Assembly: GCA_937921525.1 (NCBI GenBank)
Contig: CAKZUM010000221.1
Location: 1-64,000 of the forward strand
Length of the DNA stretch: 64,000 bases
Reading direction: 5' to 3'
Source of the DNA: an uncultured Saprospiraceae bacterium
GTDB lineage: Bacteria > Bacteroidota > Bacteroidia > Chitinophagales > Saprospiraceae
The notes under the pieces were generated by a model. The model had not been told where the DNA came from, ran no database searches, and worked only from the letters and a program-made list of their open reading frames with translations. Both the position numbers and the translations under genes were made by a program. Of this stretch, positions 15,802-26,101 are shown one piece after another; the stretch's first letter is position 1; the number at the start of each line of letters is the position of its first letter.

Positions 15802-18078
15802 TCATTGACTATTCTTTTTTTCACTATCCGCTGTCAATTGAATTTCTCCTTGTTTTTTATCTAGCAAATAAGATAAGTCCTGCTGATTAGACACCTTCTT
15901 GATGATGGATATACATTCAGAGTGGAGTAGAGGAAGCCTAATTTTTTTCTCTTGAATTATTGCTGTAATAAAAGCTGCTACCGCAATTGCTTTATCTGTT
16001 TCTGTGGCAATCCCTATACAAGCCTTCAAGAAAATAGCTACCATGTTTGTTGGCGTACTCCATTTTGTAGGTACTGGATTTTTCAACTTTCGACAACTTG
16101 CTTTTTTGTAGGTTTCTAGAAAGTCTATTTCTTGCTGAGACAAACTAAAATCTGGAAACAAGAGGTCCAGTTCTGCTTTCTTGCCTCTTAGTTTTTGTAG
16201 CACCTGTTCTGGAAGATATTCTATATCTTTTAGAGAGACGCCTACTAACCGACAAGCCTTACGTCCTTTGGCTTCATCACTTAACACCTTCAATAGTTGT
16301 TTCTTACTCTTCCAATTCCATATACCTACTTGATACGGTAATTTGAAATACAGGGCGTATATCTTATTGCGCAAGGTTTGTTCCTTTTCCTGCCATCCCT
16401 GTTGTCGTTTCTGATGATTGATTTCTAGTTCCTCCATACTAAGGTCTAGATTCTGCTGATACATCTTTGTAAAATCTAGCTTTGCCAGTTCACCCCATTT
16501 TGCTACTGATTCCCAATGTTGGTCATAATCATGAAATAGATAAGCTAGTAGTAAGGCTTGATAAGATTTCTCTTTACCATATTTCTCTAGGCTCTCTACT
16601 AAGCGATTGATAGGGTAGGTATCAAAGTATTCGCCTTTCTTGATTCCTAAAAGGATGGCAAAAGTATTTGTTACATCTGATGAACTAGAGCGATACAAAG
16701 CTTCAAACCCATACAACAGAAATTGTCCTTGCAGCTGTTCTATAATTAATGAAAGGGTATCTTGTTGCAATAGTTGCTTTCCCCATTCTATAGCGGTCAA
16801 CATTCTAGTCGATCGCTCTGTATTTTGTTTTTCTTGGACTAATCGCTCTGAGCGTTTATATTCCTGTTGCTGTTTTTTCTGCGGATGATGCACTAGGCAT
16901 TTAGATTTAGCAGGGCATACATAGAGTACCTTTCCTTTGGGTAAAGATTGAGATTGATAACTGCCATCGGGAATTCCTGCAACAATATGTGGACAAGAAC
17001 CTTGCTTCACAATCTCATAGTATCGAATCATCTTTTGACCATTTTCTAATTCTTCCTCTGCTGCCTTGCCGCCCCAACCATTATCATATTGTTCATTAAG
17101 TAGGACAAATGGTATTTTCTGATCTGCTAATTGAGTCGCTAAAACCGCTATTTGCTTTTCTTTCTTCGCTTTATAACATTTAGATTGAAAGCAGTAGGTT
17201 TGTTCTACCACTTTGTCTCGCCAATCTTGTTCTTGAACTAGTTTTAAGTATCGGCATCCCGTACAGGCTTTTGTGTCGTATTCTTCAATCCCTAGATTTT
17301 CATCAGTTGTATCAAATGGTACGGTATCGAGTTCAAAGGCTACCCGAAACCTATTAAAGAAGCCTAGTAAACTATCATCTGATTTAGTGACAGGGGCTTC
17401 TTGAAACTCTTTGGCTAATGCTTCTTGCATATCCTGTTCCATACCCATTACTAGATAACCTTGATGGGGTTTGGATTTATAGGACTTTAAAATTCCACTA
17501 TTCAAGAAAGGATAAAGGCTAGGATGTAAAGCCACTAGATCAATACGTTCGGTAATATATTGCATTCTAGCTTTTCGACTGTTGATTCCTGCAGGAAATT
17601 GGATCGTAGATAATAAGTCTCTTTTATTTCCTCCATGCTCAATATATCGCTTAAAAGCTACCCCATCTTCTACAAAAGAGGTATTCTTTCTGTCCATATT
17701 AAAAGCTATCTGTAGGGATAGAAATTGAGGTAAGGAATGGACAGGAATAAACTCTACTTTCACGCTTGCAAATGAATCAGCATTCATTTGATTAGCGATT
17801 TCCATTCCGCAGAGTCGTCGTTCTCCATCAATCAAGAGTTGGTTTCCGTTTTTACAAAGTTCTTGTAGTTGTTCGTTTTGTAAAGCTTCCTCAATCAATA
17901 CTGCAATTCTAATAGGCGTTAATTGTCCTTCTTCTTGTAATCGAATAGCAAAGGCTTTTAGTTCTGTTTGGTCTGCACTCGTAATCACTCGATAATTAAA
18001 CCTACTGATTTGGAGACATTCCTTTAAGGAGAGGGTAGTACTTGTTTCTTCCATAGCTACCGCTTGATTATTATTCAT
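15802..18078 (-). CDS. Large ParB/Spo0J-like protein with cysteine cluster
   Basis: 758 residues, much longer than typical ParB (about 300). The N-terminal region carries the ParB/sulfiredoxin-like nuclease fold: LLIDGERRLCGMEIA near residue 83, the equivalent of the G-E-R-R box, then a helical region near residues 140-210 that may hold the HTH. A C-x2-C motif (ACTGCRYLKLV, near residue 270) and a C-x4-C motif (YCFQSKCYKAKK, near residue 293) suggest a metal site. A further cysteine pair follows near residues 388-394. The rest is helical. The gene stands alone, 11 kb from parA, so its partner is unclear. A role in gene control or segregation is inferred. A plain ATG starts it. Confidence 0.7.
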   Translation of the reverse strand: MNNNQAVAMEETSTTLSLKECLQISRFNYRVITSADQTELKAFAIRLQEEGQLTPIRIAVLIEEALQNEQLQELCKNGNQLLIDGERRLCGMEIANQMNADSFASVKVEFIPVHSLPQFLSLQIAFNMDRKNTSFVEDGVAFKRYIEHGGNKRDLLSTIQFPAGINSRKARMQYITERIDLVALHPSLYPFLNSGILKSYKSKPHQGYLVMGMEQDMQEALAKEFQEAPVTKSDDSLLGFFNRFRVAFELDTVPFDTTDENLGIEEYDTKACTGCRYLKLVQEQDWRDKVVEQTYCFQSKCYKAKKEKQIAVLATQLADQKIPFVLLNEQYDNGWGGKAAEEELENGQKMIRYYEIVKQGSCPHIVAGIPDGSYQSQSLPKGKVLYVCPAKSKCLVHHPQKKQQQEYKRSERLVQEKQNTERSTRMLTAIEWGKQLLQQDTLSLIIEQLQGQFLLYGFEALYRSSSSDVTNTFAILLGIKKGEYFDTYPINRLVESLEKYGKEKSYQALLLAYLFHDYDQHWESVAKWGELAKLDFTKMYQQNLDLSMEELEINHQKRQQGWQEKEQTLRNKIYALYFKLPYQVGIWNWKSKKQLLKVLSDEAKGRKACRLVGVSLKDIEYLPEQVLQKLRGKKAELDLLFPDFSLSQQEIDFLETYKKASCRKLKNPVPTKWSTPTNMVAIFLKACIGIATETDKAIAVAAFITAIIQEKKIRLPLLHSECISIIKKVSNQQDLSYLLDKKQGEIQLTADSEKKNSQ

Positions 18079-19291
18079 AATACATTGTTTTGTACTGCTT
18101 GTGTGTTTGCTGTTAAACTCACACTCTAAACAGTAGAAGTTAAGAATTTATAACAAGGAGCTTCCTTTTATTTAATTGGAAGGCAACCGCTTTGGCTTGC
18201 TGCGTTGCTATTTTCCATTCATAACGGAGGAGTTCCTTTTTTGGACTACTTACTGTAAGGCAAGAAGGCACTACTAGCAGCAAGGGGTAGCTGCTTATTT
18301 TTTATTAAAAAATGAGTGCTATAGGACGACAGGACGTACCCTTGTGCTAATATTGCCTTCCTGCCTAGTTTTGTAGTAGAAAAAAGGAATGCTGGAGGGA
18401 ATGGAAAAAGTAAGGCAGTTTCAAAGGAAGGTGTACTGAAAAGTCCTTAATCCCCTGATTGTCTATTGGATCCCGAATGGGCGTCCATTTTTGGTCGGGT
18501 GGGGGAGTGGTAAGTGAAAATGATGCCCATTCTAGGTGGATATGAAGGGGATTAAAAGAAGATGGGTAACTATAAAGGAGTGATTCATTCCATATAATAA
18601 AATATATGGTTAGAGAGCGAATTATTTTTCTAATATTACACTAAAGGTCTTGAATGGTATTTATTTAGACAATTTCTATATACTACAGCAATTCTTTTTA
18701 TCCAGGTGCTATTTTTTCGACCAATTTATCAACTTACTTTTTCGTTATTATTGTCTGTAAATGACAATTATAACAATATGAAACCATTTGCTTTGGTTAA
18801 TGATTTTGTACAGTCAAGGCATGAAATTTTGGACGTAAACGCATGACTCTTTAATTCTTTTTGTATCTGGTTCTTTTGAAAAAAAATCATTCTATCAATA
18901 AACAATTTTGTTTCTTTCCAAACGCTTTAATATCTACTTCCTAGTATTCTAAAAATAGTAACTAATTTTATTAGATATTATACAATATGAGAGTAACTTA
19001 CAACCTAAATGTATTAAAAAAAATGACTATACTTTAGTATCTTGCACTCTTAAAAACTGTTTTTGGGCTGCTTTATACCAAAGTCTGAGAATAGTTTAGA
19101 ATTGAAATTTAATCTGGTACAGAGATAAATATTATAATAGCTTCTAGCCTTACTATTCTGCTTTTTATTTCCAGATTATTAATATAAGATACGCTAATAT
19201 TTTTGTTACTGCCATTGGTAGCGTACGGAGGAGCGTTTTAACTACTTTGATAGTATTATCATTTTAAATAGCCCAAATTCAAAAATGAGAA
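18079..19291. other. 1.2-kb region without genes
   Basis: No open frame with coding character is seen on either strand. The part at 18150-18560 is less AT-rich and contains short repeated words such as GGCAAGAAGGC, CCCATTC and GAATGGGCG. The part from 18590 on is very AT-rich and probably holds the promoters for the lipoprotein gene at 19292. A decayed gene or an RNA gene in the first part is possible but not shown. Confidence 0.4.
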
Positions 19292-20101
19292 ATGAGGATT
19301 GCCTTAATAATAACTTTTTCTTACTTAATACTCTTTATTGCTTCTTGTGAAAGTGAAGAATCGTCAAAAAATAACAATGAACTTACCAACACATCAAGTT
19401 CTGAAATGTATGCGCGTTGTAACTGTCCTTTTGGTAAGGTAGGAGGAGATTATCGAGATTCTACTACGACGACGACTACTTTAGATAATAAGGCACAAGC
19501 AAGAGGGGAGGTGTCTTTCAATCAACTTATTAAAAAGTATATAGACTTACAATTAGCTGCTTCCTATAAGCAAAATAATAAGAAGGTAGAAACAAAAATG
19601 GTGGTACAAAACATTGTTGATCGTTTTCCAGAGTTAACGAATCTTGTCCTACTAGAAAAAGATTTATTCTGTGCTTATATACAACTTCGATGCAAGGATA
19701 CTTCTTTGAGTGATGCTGCTTTTTATGAAGATATACGAGCGGAGTATGACAATGTAAAAATCATTATTAGGTCGTTTTATAAAGTACCAGCCAAAAAAGA
19801 GGTTCTTTCTGTGGTTCCTATAGCTTCAAAAGCTAAAAAAAAATTTAAAGTTTCTTTAGTTATATATGTAGATAAAATAGGACAGATGTCTGTTCCTGTT
19901 TATCTCAAAAATGATAAGCAAAGCGTAGAGCTTATTCCAACAAGAAATGGCAATCATTTTTATGTTATAGAAAAAACAGTACCAGAAGGAGAATATACTT
20001 TGGAGTGGATAACTAATGAAAATCATCCCTGTTCAGATTATTCTATTTCTTTAGAAGTTCACCGAGCCATAGAAAAGAAAATTAATTACCAATGTCTCTA
20101 A
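19292..20101 (+). CDS. Hypothetical lipoprotein
   Basis: 269 residues. The N-terminus MRIALIITFSYLILFIASC is a lipoprotein signal with the lipid-attachment cysteine at residue 19. A Ser/Asn/Thr-rich linker (20-70) contains CNCPFGKVGG and a run of threonines. A helical middle segment follows (about 75-150). The end (about 185-269) is a beta-rich domain, possibly Ig-like. I do not recognise a family. It is followed 12 bases later by another exported protein and then by the type I restriction genes, so it may be cotranscribed with the next gene. It probably sits in the outer or inner membrane facing the periplasm. Confidence 0.6.
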   Translation: MRIALIITFSYLILFIASCESEESSKNNNELTNTSSSEMYARCNCPFGKVGGDYRDSTTTTTTLDNKAQARGEVSFNQLIKKYIDLQLAASYKQNNKKVETKMVVQNIVDRFPELTNLVLLEKDLFCAYIQLRCKDTSLSDAAFYEDIRAEYDNVKIIIRSFYKVPAKKEVLSVVPIASKAKKKFKVSLVIYVDKIGQMSVPVYLKNDKQSVELIPTRNGNHFYVIEKTVPEGEYTLEWITNENHPCSDYSISLEVHRAIEKKINYQCL

Positions 20102-20113
20102 AAGTTATTAATT

Positions 20114-22414
20114 ATGAAAAGATATTTACTGCTTTTTACCATTATACTAGCGGGGATTAATGTGTATGCTCAATCTATTGCTTGCGAAGGTATAGCTATA
20201 CATAACTATCCTACAAATGATGAAAGGCTTCTTAATATTTCTAAAGCTTTTAAATCTGTTCTAACCGATTTTTCGGATTGTAAAGTTATCAGTAAAGAAA
20301 AATCAGCAGCACATCGAGTAGTTTTTAATGAGGAATATAAAGAAAGTGAATTTTTTAATATTCTATCAGGAGGAAGGGGGGATAGTATTAAAAAAGTGCT
20401 GTTTTTAGAATTTAAACTGATAAAGGAAGATTGGGTTCAAGTCACCGCAGAAATAAGGAACAGATACAATCTTGTTGATAATTATGATTATATTTCATTG
20501 GATTTGGCCGATTTTAGAGAGGAAATTACATCATCAGGCAGGCGTGAAATTCAAAAATTTGTAGAAAAATTACTTAGAAAAAAGGGCTTGTGTGAGACTA
20601 AATTTGATTCCGATAAAACATTTAATATATTGATTACTCTGTTCAATCTTCCGAGTCGATGTCCGAAAATGGAATCCCCAGAAATAATTGTGCAAGAAGA
20701 ACTTATATCCTTGTTTAAAGCAGATGGTGTAGAAGTTGTTTTAGATTGTAGATATGATTACCCAGTTTATAATGAGAAGGATGCTTATGAACGAGCAGAG
20801 ATTGTTGAAAAGGTAGATATGGTGCTTTGGGGAGAATATCGAATTAAGTGTAATCAGCAAGAAGAGATTAGTTATAACTATAATCTTATGCAAGAACCAA
20901 CTAAATCATTTATTCGACAAGTTGGTAAGAGTGGGCGCTCTTTACCCAGAATGGCAATAGCTAATTCTTTTGAAGGCAAATTAGGGCCTATTGTTTATTG
21001 GAATATAGTAGATAAATGCTTAAAAAATATTAAAGACAATATTGAAGCACAAGAGAATGAAAAAACAGCTTTGAAATATTTGAGAAAAATTGATGAAGCT
21101 ACTAATGAACAAGATTTTATTCAAAGAGCGACCATTAATTACAAATTTGCGGATCTTCATTATTCTAAAATTGCGAGTAAAAATCAATTGAAGGAATGTG
21201 CTAATTACTACAACAAGGGATTTAGTTATGATAATACAACGGAATATGCTAAAAGAAAGGAATGGATTCAACGATTAGAAATTTTACAGTATTTACATAC
21301 GGATCGTAAAGAGCTATATACTGTCATTAGCGAGGAGATAGCACAGCAAGCAAAAGATTTAATGCTCCTGTTAGACCGAATTATTATTCCTACTAACAAA
21401 GAAGATCTTTTATTTTTGCTAAGAATGGCTAAGTTGGTAGATGTGAGTTATTCCAATCAAGTAAGCAAAATTTTAGCAAGTGCAGATCAAAGTAAAGATA
21501 AAGTTGTATTACTTGCATTATACGACTTCCGTGTAGTCGTGACTAAACAATATGATATTGTCTTAAATGCTAAAATAAAGAAAATATCTGGAGCTGAAAG
21601 CTTTGAAAATGATTGGGATGTATGGCATAATAAAGAAGATGTAAACAAGAAAGAGTACCTATTAAATAATATATTTACCCACCAAAAAGAAAACCCAACT
21701 TGGCATTTAATACTTGCCCGTTTTTATAGCCAAACTAAAGAAAAAGATTTAGGTCTTTTTCATTTTGCATCCGCTTGTGTATTGGATTCTGAAAATAAGG
21801 CTTATTTAGAGGAAGTTAAGATTTTAGACTTTTTGGGTTTCTTAAGAAACAGACCTATTTCTCCAGAACCCGTTCCATCCCCTAACCATATCCACTATGT
21901 AGGAGAAGATAGAGAATTTAAAAATTTAGTGTCAGAACTTAAAAAATTAAATAGTGAATTAGCAAAAGAAGTAAAAGCAAGGTATCCTAATGAATATAAC
22001 AACAATAGCATTGTAGGCACTAAAGATAAAATTGTGCTGTATACTGGAGAAAAAGCTTTACGTCATTTGGTTAGACCTGATGAAGGTCTAAGTGAAATTG
22101 TTGATGGCAGTAATGATTTAAAAACTCATCACGATCATGATGGCTACGAAAAATTCATAAATACTAAAAAACACAATATAAATATTAAGAGTATTCGCCA
22201 GCTAAATAAGCTTAATGGTAATTGTAGAACTTATCACCCTAATACTTATTTACTTATCAAAAGAGGAGTAAATACAATAATAAAAGCAATTGATGAGCCT
22301 ATTTCTCTTGATATGGCTGCAAAGAAATTTAAGATAAGTAGAAAAGAATTGTTAAAAATGAATGGTCTACCTGGGGCACAATTAAATAAATGCCTATGGA
22401 TAACCAAGAACTAA
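20114..22414 (+). CDS. Exported TPR-like protein with possible C-terminal LysM
   Basis: 766 residues with a Sec signal peptide (MKRYLLLFTIILAGINVYAQ). Two related segments, about 22-150 and 155-260, resemble the alpha/beta module seen at the front of several Bacteroidota TPR proteins; the second ends in VDMVLWGEYRIKC. Residues about 305-560 are helical and TPR-like. The C-terminus (about 725-766, DEPISLDMAAKKFKISRKELLKMNGL) looks like a LysM domain, which would tie the protein to peptidoglycan. A histidine-rich HHDHDG lies near residue 683. Only 4 bases separate it from hsdM, which is tight spacing for an envelope protein next to a restriction operon. Function unknown. Confidence 0.6.
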   Translation: MKRYLLLFTIILAGINVYAQSIACEGIAIHNYPTNDERLLNISKAFKSVLTDFSDCKVISKEKSAAHRVVFNEEYKESEFFNILSGGRGDSIKKVLFLEFKLIKEDWVQVTAEIRNRYNLVDNYDYISLDLADFREEITSSGRREIQKFVEKLLRKKGLCETKFDSDKTFNILITLFNLPSRCPKMESPEIIVQEELISLFKADGVEVVLDCRYDYPVYNEKDAYERAEIVEKVDMVLWGEYRIKCNQQEEISYNYNLMQEPTKSFIRQVGKSGRSLPRMAIANSFEGKLGPIVYWNIVDKCLKNIKDNIEAQENEKTALKYLRKIDEATNEQDFIQRATINYKFADLHYSKIASKNQLKECANYYNKGFSYDNTTEYAKRKEWIQRLEILQYLHTDRKELYTVISEEIAQQAKDLMLLLDRIIIPTNKEDLLFLLRMAKLVDVSYSNQVSKILASADQSKDKVVLLALYDFRVVVTKQYDIVLNAKIKKISGAESFENDWDVWHNKEDVNKKEYLLNNIFTHQKENPTWHLILARFYSQTKEKDLGLFHFASACVLDSENKAYLEEVKILDFLGFLRNRPISPEPVPSPNHIHYVGEDREFKNLVSELKKLNSELAKEVKARYPNEYNNNSIVGTKDKIVLYTGEKALRHLVRPDEGLSEIVDGSNDLKTHHDHDGYEKFINTKKHNINIKSIRQLNKLNGNCRTYHPNTYLLIKRGVNTIIKAIDEPISLDMAAKKFKISRKELLKMNGLPGAQLNKCLWITKN

Positions 22415-22418
22415 ATAT

Positions 22419-24872
22419 ATGGCAATCAAAAAATCACAACTCTATTCCACACTATGGAAATCCTGCGACGAGCTACGAGGCGGCATGGACGCCTCCCAAT
22501 ACAAAGACTACATTTTAGTACTGCTCTTTGTAAAATACATCAGCGACAGATATGGGGAGGAACAGGATAGCGTTATCGAAGTACCCAAAGGCAAAAAGCT
22601 TGGAGAAGGCGGCAGCTTTAAGGATATGATTTATTGGAAAAACAAAGCGGAAATTGGCGATAATCTAAACCTCATTATTGGCCGTCTCGCTAAAGCGAAC
22701 GACCTAACGGGTATTATCACGGTTGCCAACTTTAATGATCCCGATAAGCTAGGAAAGGGTAAGGATATGATGGACCGATTGACGAACCTGATTGCTTTAT
22801 TCGAGAATCCAGCCCTCAACTTTAGTAAGAACCGAGCAGATGGGGATGATATATTGGGCGATGCTTACGAGTATTTGATGCGTAACTTCGCTACGGAATC
22901 GGGTAAGAGTAAAGGACAATTTTATACGCCTTCTGAAGTATCTAGGATATTGGCGAAAGTAGTAGGTATTTCTAAATCAGTTAGTCAAGACCAGACTATT
23001 TATGACCCGACTTGTGGCTCTGGATCTTTGTTACTTAAAGCGGCGGATGAAGCACCTGAAGGTATTACGATCTATGGGCAAGAAAAAGACAATGCTACTC
23101 GTGCCTTAGCGGTAATGAATATGTGGTTGCACCAATATCCAGATGCAGAAATCTGGCAGGACAATACCTTGTCGACTCCGTATTTTAAAAACAAATTAGA
23201 TGGTTTAGAGACCTTTGATTTTGTGGTGGCTAATCCACCTTTTTCGGATAAGGCTTGGGGGAATGGGTTTAATCCCGAAGAAGACCCTTATCAGCGGTTT
23301 GATAACTATGGGGTACCGCCTTCCAAAAATGGCGATTATGCTTATTTGCTGCATGTTATTCGGTCCTTGAAAGGTAAAGGTAAAGCGGCAGTCATCTTGC
23401 CGCATGGGGTGTTATTTCGGGGGAATGCAGAAGCGACTATTCGAAAGAATTTGATTAAGACAGGATATATAAAAGGTATTATTGGCTTACCTGCTAACTT
23501 GTTTTACGGCACGGGTATTCCTGCTTGTATTATTATTATTATTGATAAAGAAGGGGCTGCTGGGCGTAAAGCCATCTTTATCATGGATGCCAGCAAAGGA
23601 TTTATTAAGGATGGGAATAAAAATCGCTTGCGGGAGCAGGACATTCATAAAATTGTAGCCATATTTAATAACCAAGATAAACGAGACTCGAAATATGCTC
23701 GCTTAGTATCCCATCAGGATATTGAAAAAAATGAGTACAATTTGAATATCCCTCGCTATATAGATGGCCAAGAAATAGAAGATATTCAAGACATTGAAGC
23801 ACATCTTTTAGGAGGAATACCCAATAGAGATATTGAACAATTGGATCACTTTTGGACGGTTTTCCCGAATCTGCGAAAGGTCTTATTGACGAAGAGCGAG
23901 CGACCTGATTATAGCCAACTGCGAGTAGGGAAGGAAGCTATTAAACCAACTATTTTCTCTAATCCCGAGTTTGTGGGCTTTTTGACGGAAATGAAAGGGA
24001 TCTTCGCTAGTTGGGATAAAAAGTTTAACCCTTACCTAAAAGGACTTACTCAAAATTGCCAGCCTAAAAAAGTCATTATACAGATTGCAGAAAAACTATT
24101 GGCTGATTATACCGATAAGCCTTTGATTGATAAGTATGATATGTACCAGCATCTTATGAATTATTGGGCGGCTACGATGAAGGATGATTGCTATATTATT
24201 TCGGAAGATGGATGGGCGGCAGAGATGTATTTAGTGTATAGCGACAAGGACAAAGAAAAGAAAAAGCCGAAAGGGTGGGATTGTGATTTAGTACCAAAGG
24301 AGCTGGTTATTAATCGCTATTTTGATGCGGAAAAGAGAGCAATAATAGCATTAGAAACAGAACGGGACGCTTTTATTCAAGCATTGGAAGAACTGGTAGA
24401 AGAGCATAGTGGGGAAGATGGACTATTTACGGAAGTGATTAATGATAAGGGCAATATCAGTAAAGGAGATGTTGCTAAAAGGATTAAGCTGATTAAAGGC
24501 AACAAGGTCGATAGGGAAGAGTTAGCAGTACTACAGCAATGGATAAAAATAAATAATGCTATTGCTGCTACTAAAAAGAAAATCAAAGAAGCAGAGGAAG
24601 ATTTAGACGAGAAACTCATCGCTAAATACAAGGTACTGACACCCGAAGAAATTAAGGTGCTAGTAGTGGATGATAAATGGATGGCTAGCCTACGCAAGGA
24701 TATACATGGCGAGATAGACCGAGTGTCGCAACGCTTGACACAGCGTATTAGTGACCTTGCGGAGCGGTATGAATATACAATGCCAGCTTTGGCGGATAGA
24801 GTAGTAGCGATGAGAAATAAAGTATCTGTTCATCTTAAAAAAATGGGAATGGTATGGAAATTAAAGAAATGA
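22419..24872 (+). CDS. hsdM: Type I restriction-modification methyltransferase, HsdM
   Basis: 817 residues. The N-terminal helical domain (MAIKKSQLYSTLWKSCDELRGGMDASQYKDYIL...) is followed by the N6-adenine methylase fold with the AdoMet motif YDPTCGSGSLLLKA near residue 191 and catalytic NPPF (VVANPPFSDKAW) near residue 272. The family is often ~500 residues. Here a ~300-residue C-terminal extension with coiled-coil-like stretches is present, as in many Bacteroidota HsdM. It methylates adenine at the site chosen by HsdS and is part of the restriction complex. It overlaps hsdS by 19 bases. Confidence 0.93.
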   Translation: MAIKKSQLYSTLWKSCDELRGGMDASQYKDYILVLLFVKYISDRYGEEQDSVIEVPKGKKLGEGGSFKDMIYWKNKAEIGDNLNLIIGRLAKANDLTGIITVANFNDPDKLGKGKDMMDRLTNLIALFENPALNFSKNRADGDDILGDAYEYLMRNFATESGKSKGQFYTPSEVSRILAKVVGISKSVSQDQTIYDPTCGSGSLLLKAADEAPEGITIYGQEKDNATRALAVMNMWLHQYPDAEIWQDNTLSTPYFKNKLDGLETFDFVVANPPFSDKAWGNGFNPEEDPYQRFDNYGVPPSKNGDYAYLLHVIRSLKGKGKAAVILPHGVLFRGNAEATIRKNLIKTGYIKGIIGLPANLFYGTGIPACIIIIIDKEGAAGRKAIFIMDASKGFIKDGNKNRLREQDIHKIVAIFNNQDKRDSKYARLVSHQDIEKNEYNLNIPRYIDGQEIEDIQDIEAHLLGGIPNRDIEQLDHFWTVFPNLRKVLLTKSERPDYSQLRVGKEAIKPTIFSNPEFVGFLTEMKGIFASWDKKFNPYLKGLTQNCQPKKVIIQIAEKLLADYTDKPLIDKYDMYQHLMNYWAATMKDDCYIISEDGWAAEMYLVYSDKDKEKKKPKGWDCDLVPKELVINRYFDAEKRAIIALETERDAFIQALEELVEEHSGEDGLFTEVINDKGNISKGDVAKRIKLIKGNKVDREELAVLQQWIKINNAIAATKKKIKEAEEDLDEKLIAKYKVLTPEEIKVLVVDDKWMASLRKDIHGEIDRVSQRLTQRISDLAERYEYTMPALADRVVAMRNKVSVHLKKMGMVWKLKK

Positions 24873-26101
24873 TAAATAAAAATTTGGATTCAGAAGATAT
24901 TAGTATATGGAAGAAAAGACCATTAAAAGAAGTTAGCCTAATGAATGGAAGGATAGGATGGCAAGGATTAAAGAAAGTTGAATTCACTATGAATCCCCAT
25001 GAGCCTTTTTTGATTACAGGCATGAATTTTAAGGATGGGGCAATAAGATGGGAAGAGGTATATCGTATTTCTATGAAGAGATACGAAGAAGCAAAACAGA
25101 TACAACTAGCTAAAGGAGATGTGTTAATGACAAAAGATGGCACCATTGGCAAGTTACTTTATGTAGATGATATTCCCTTTCCTAGTTTAGCTTCTTTAAA
25201 TAGTCATTTACTATTATTTCGACCAATAAGAAATTCTTATGTGCCTAAATTTCTTTATTATCAACTTGCTTCTAAGCGTTTTGAAGACTTTATTGAATTA
25301 AATAAATCAGGGACTACGTTTTTTGGTATATCGCAGGAATCTGTTGGTAAATATTTGGTTCTTCTTCCTCCTTTAAAAGAACAAAAAGCCATAGCCACCG
25401 CCCTCTCCGACATAGACCACTTACTCCAATCCCTCGACCAACTCATCGCCAAAAAACGAGCGATCAAACAAGGAGCGATGCAGCAATTGTTGACTCCGCC
25501 AGCGGAAGGAGGAAAGCGGTTGGAGGGGTTTAGTGGGGCGTGGGAGGTGAAGAACTTAGGAGATGTAGTTGAATTTAAGAATGGTAAAGCACATGAAAAT
25601 AGCATTTCAAAACATGGCCAATTTATCGTAATCAATTCAAAGTTTGTTTCCACTGAAGGAAAAGTAAAAAAATATTCTAATAATTGTTTGTGCCCTGTAT
25701 ATACAAATGATATAGTTATGGTTATGAGTGATATTCCAAATGGAAAGGCAATAGCAAAATGTTTTTATATTGGTGAGGGTAAGCATTATACTCTAAATCA
25801 AAGGATATGTGCATTGACATCTAAAAGTTCATCATCCAAATTTCTATTTTACCTAATAAATAGACACCCATATTATCTAGGATTTGATGATGGAGTCAAA
25901 CAAACTAATTTAAGAAGAGATGATGTATTAGATTGTCCTTTATCTATGCCTTCAACACTTCAAGAACAAAAAGCCATCGCTCAGGTTCTAACCGACATGG
26001 ACACCGAAATAGAAATCCTAGAACAACAACGCGCCAAATACCAAAGCATCAAGCAAGGGATGATGCAGGAATTATTGACGGGCAAAACGAGGTTGGTATG
26101 A
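24854..26101 (+). CDS. hsdS: Type I specificity subunit HsdS
   Basis: 415 residues with the two-TRD layout. TRD1 spans about 15-170. A central conserved helix begins LPPLKEQKAIATALSDID near residue 171 and ends KQGAMQQLLT. TRD2 spans about 225-355. A matching distal helix has EQKAIAQVLTDMD and KQGMMQELLTGKTRLV. The two conserved helices are near-copies in sequence, as expected for the dimer-like pseudo-symmetry. The base composition of the TRDs is more AT-rich than the conserved parts, consistent with exchange of recognition domains. Its stop overlaps the start of the next gene (ATGA). Confidence 0.93.
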   Translation: MEIKEMINKNLDSEDISIWKKRPLKEVSLMNGRIGWQGLKKVEFTMNPHEPFLITGMNFKDGAIRWEEVYRISMKRYEEAKQIQLAKGDVLMTKDGTIGKLLYVDDIPFPSLASLNSHLLLFRPIRNSYVPKFLYYQLASKRFEDFIELNKSGTTFFGISQESVGKYLVLLPPLKEQKAIATALSDIDHLLQSLDQLIAKKRAIKQGAMQQLLTPPAEGGKRLEGFSGAWEVKNLGDVVEFKNGKAHENSISKHGQFIVINSKFVSTEGKVKKYSNNCLCPVYTNDIVMVMSDIPNGKAIAKCFYIGEGKHYTLNQRICALTSKSSSSKFLFYLINRHPYYLGFDDGVKQTNLRRDDVLDCPLSMPSTLQEQKAIAQVLTDMDTEIEILEQQRAKYQSIKQGMMQELLTGKTRLV

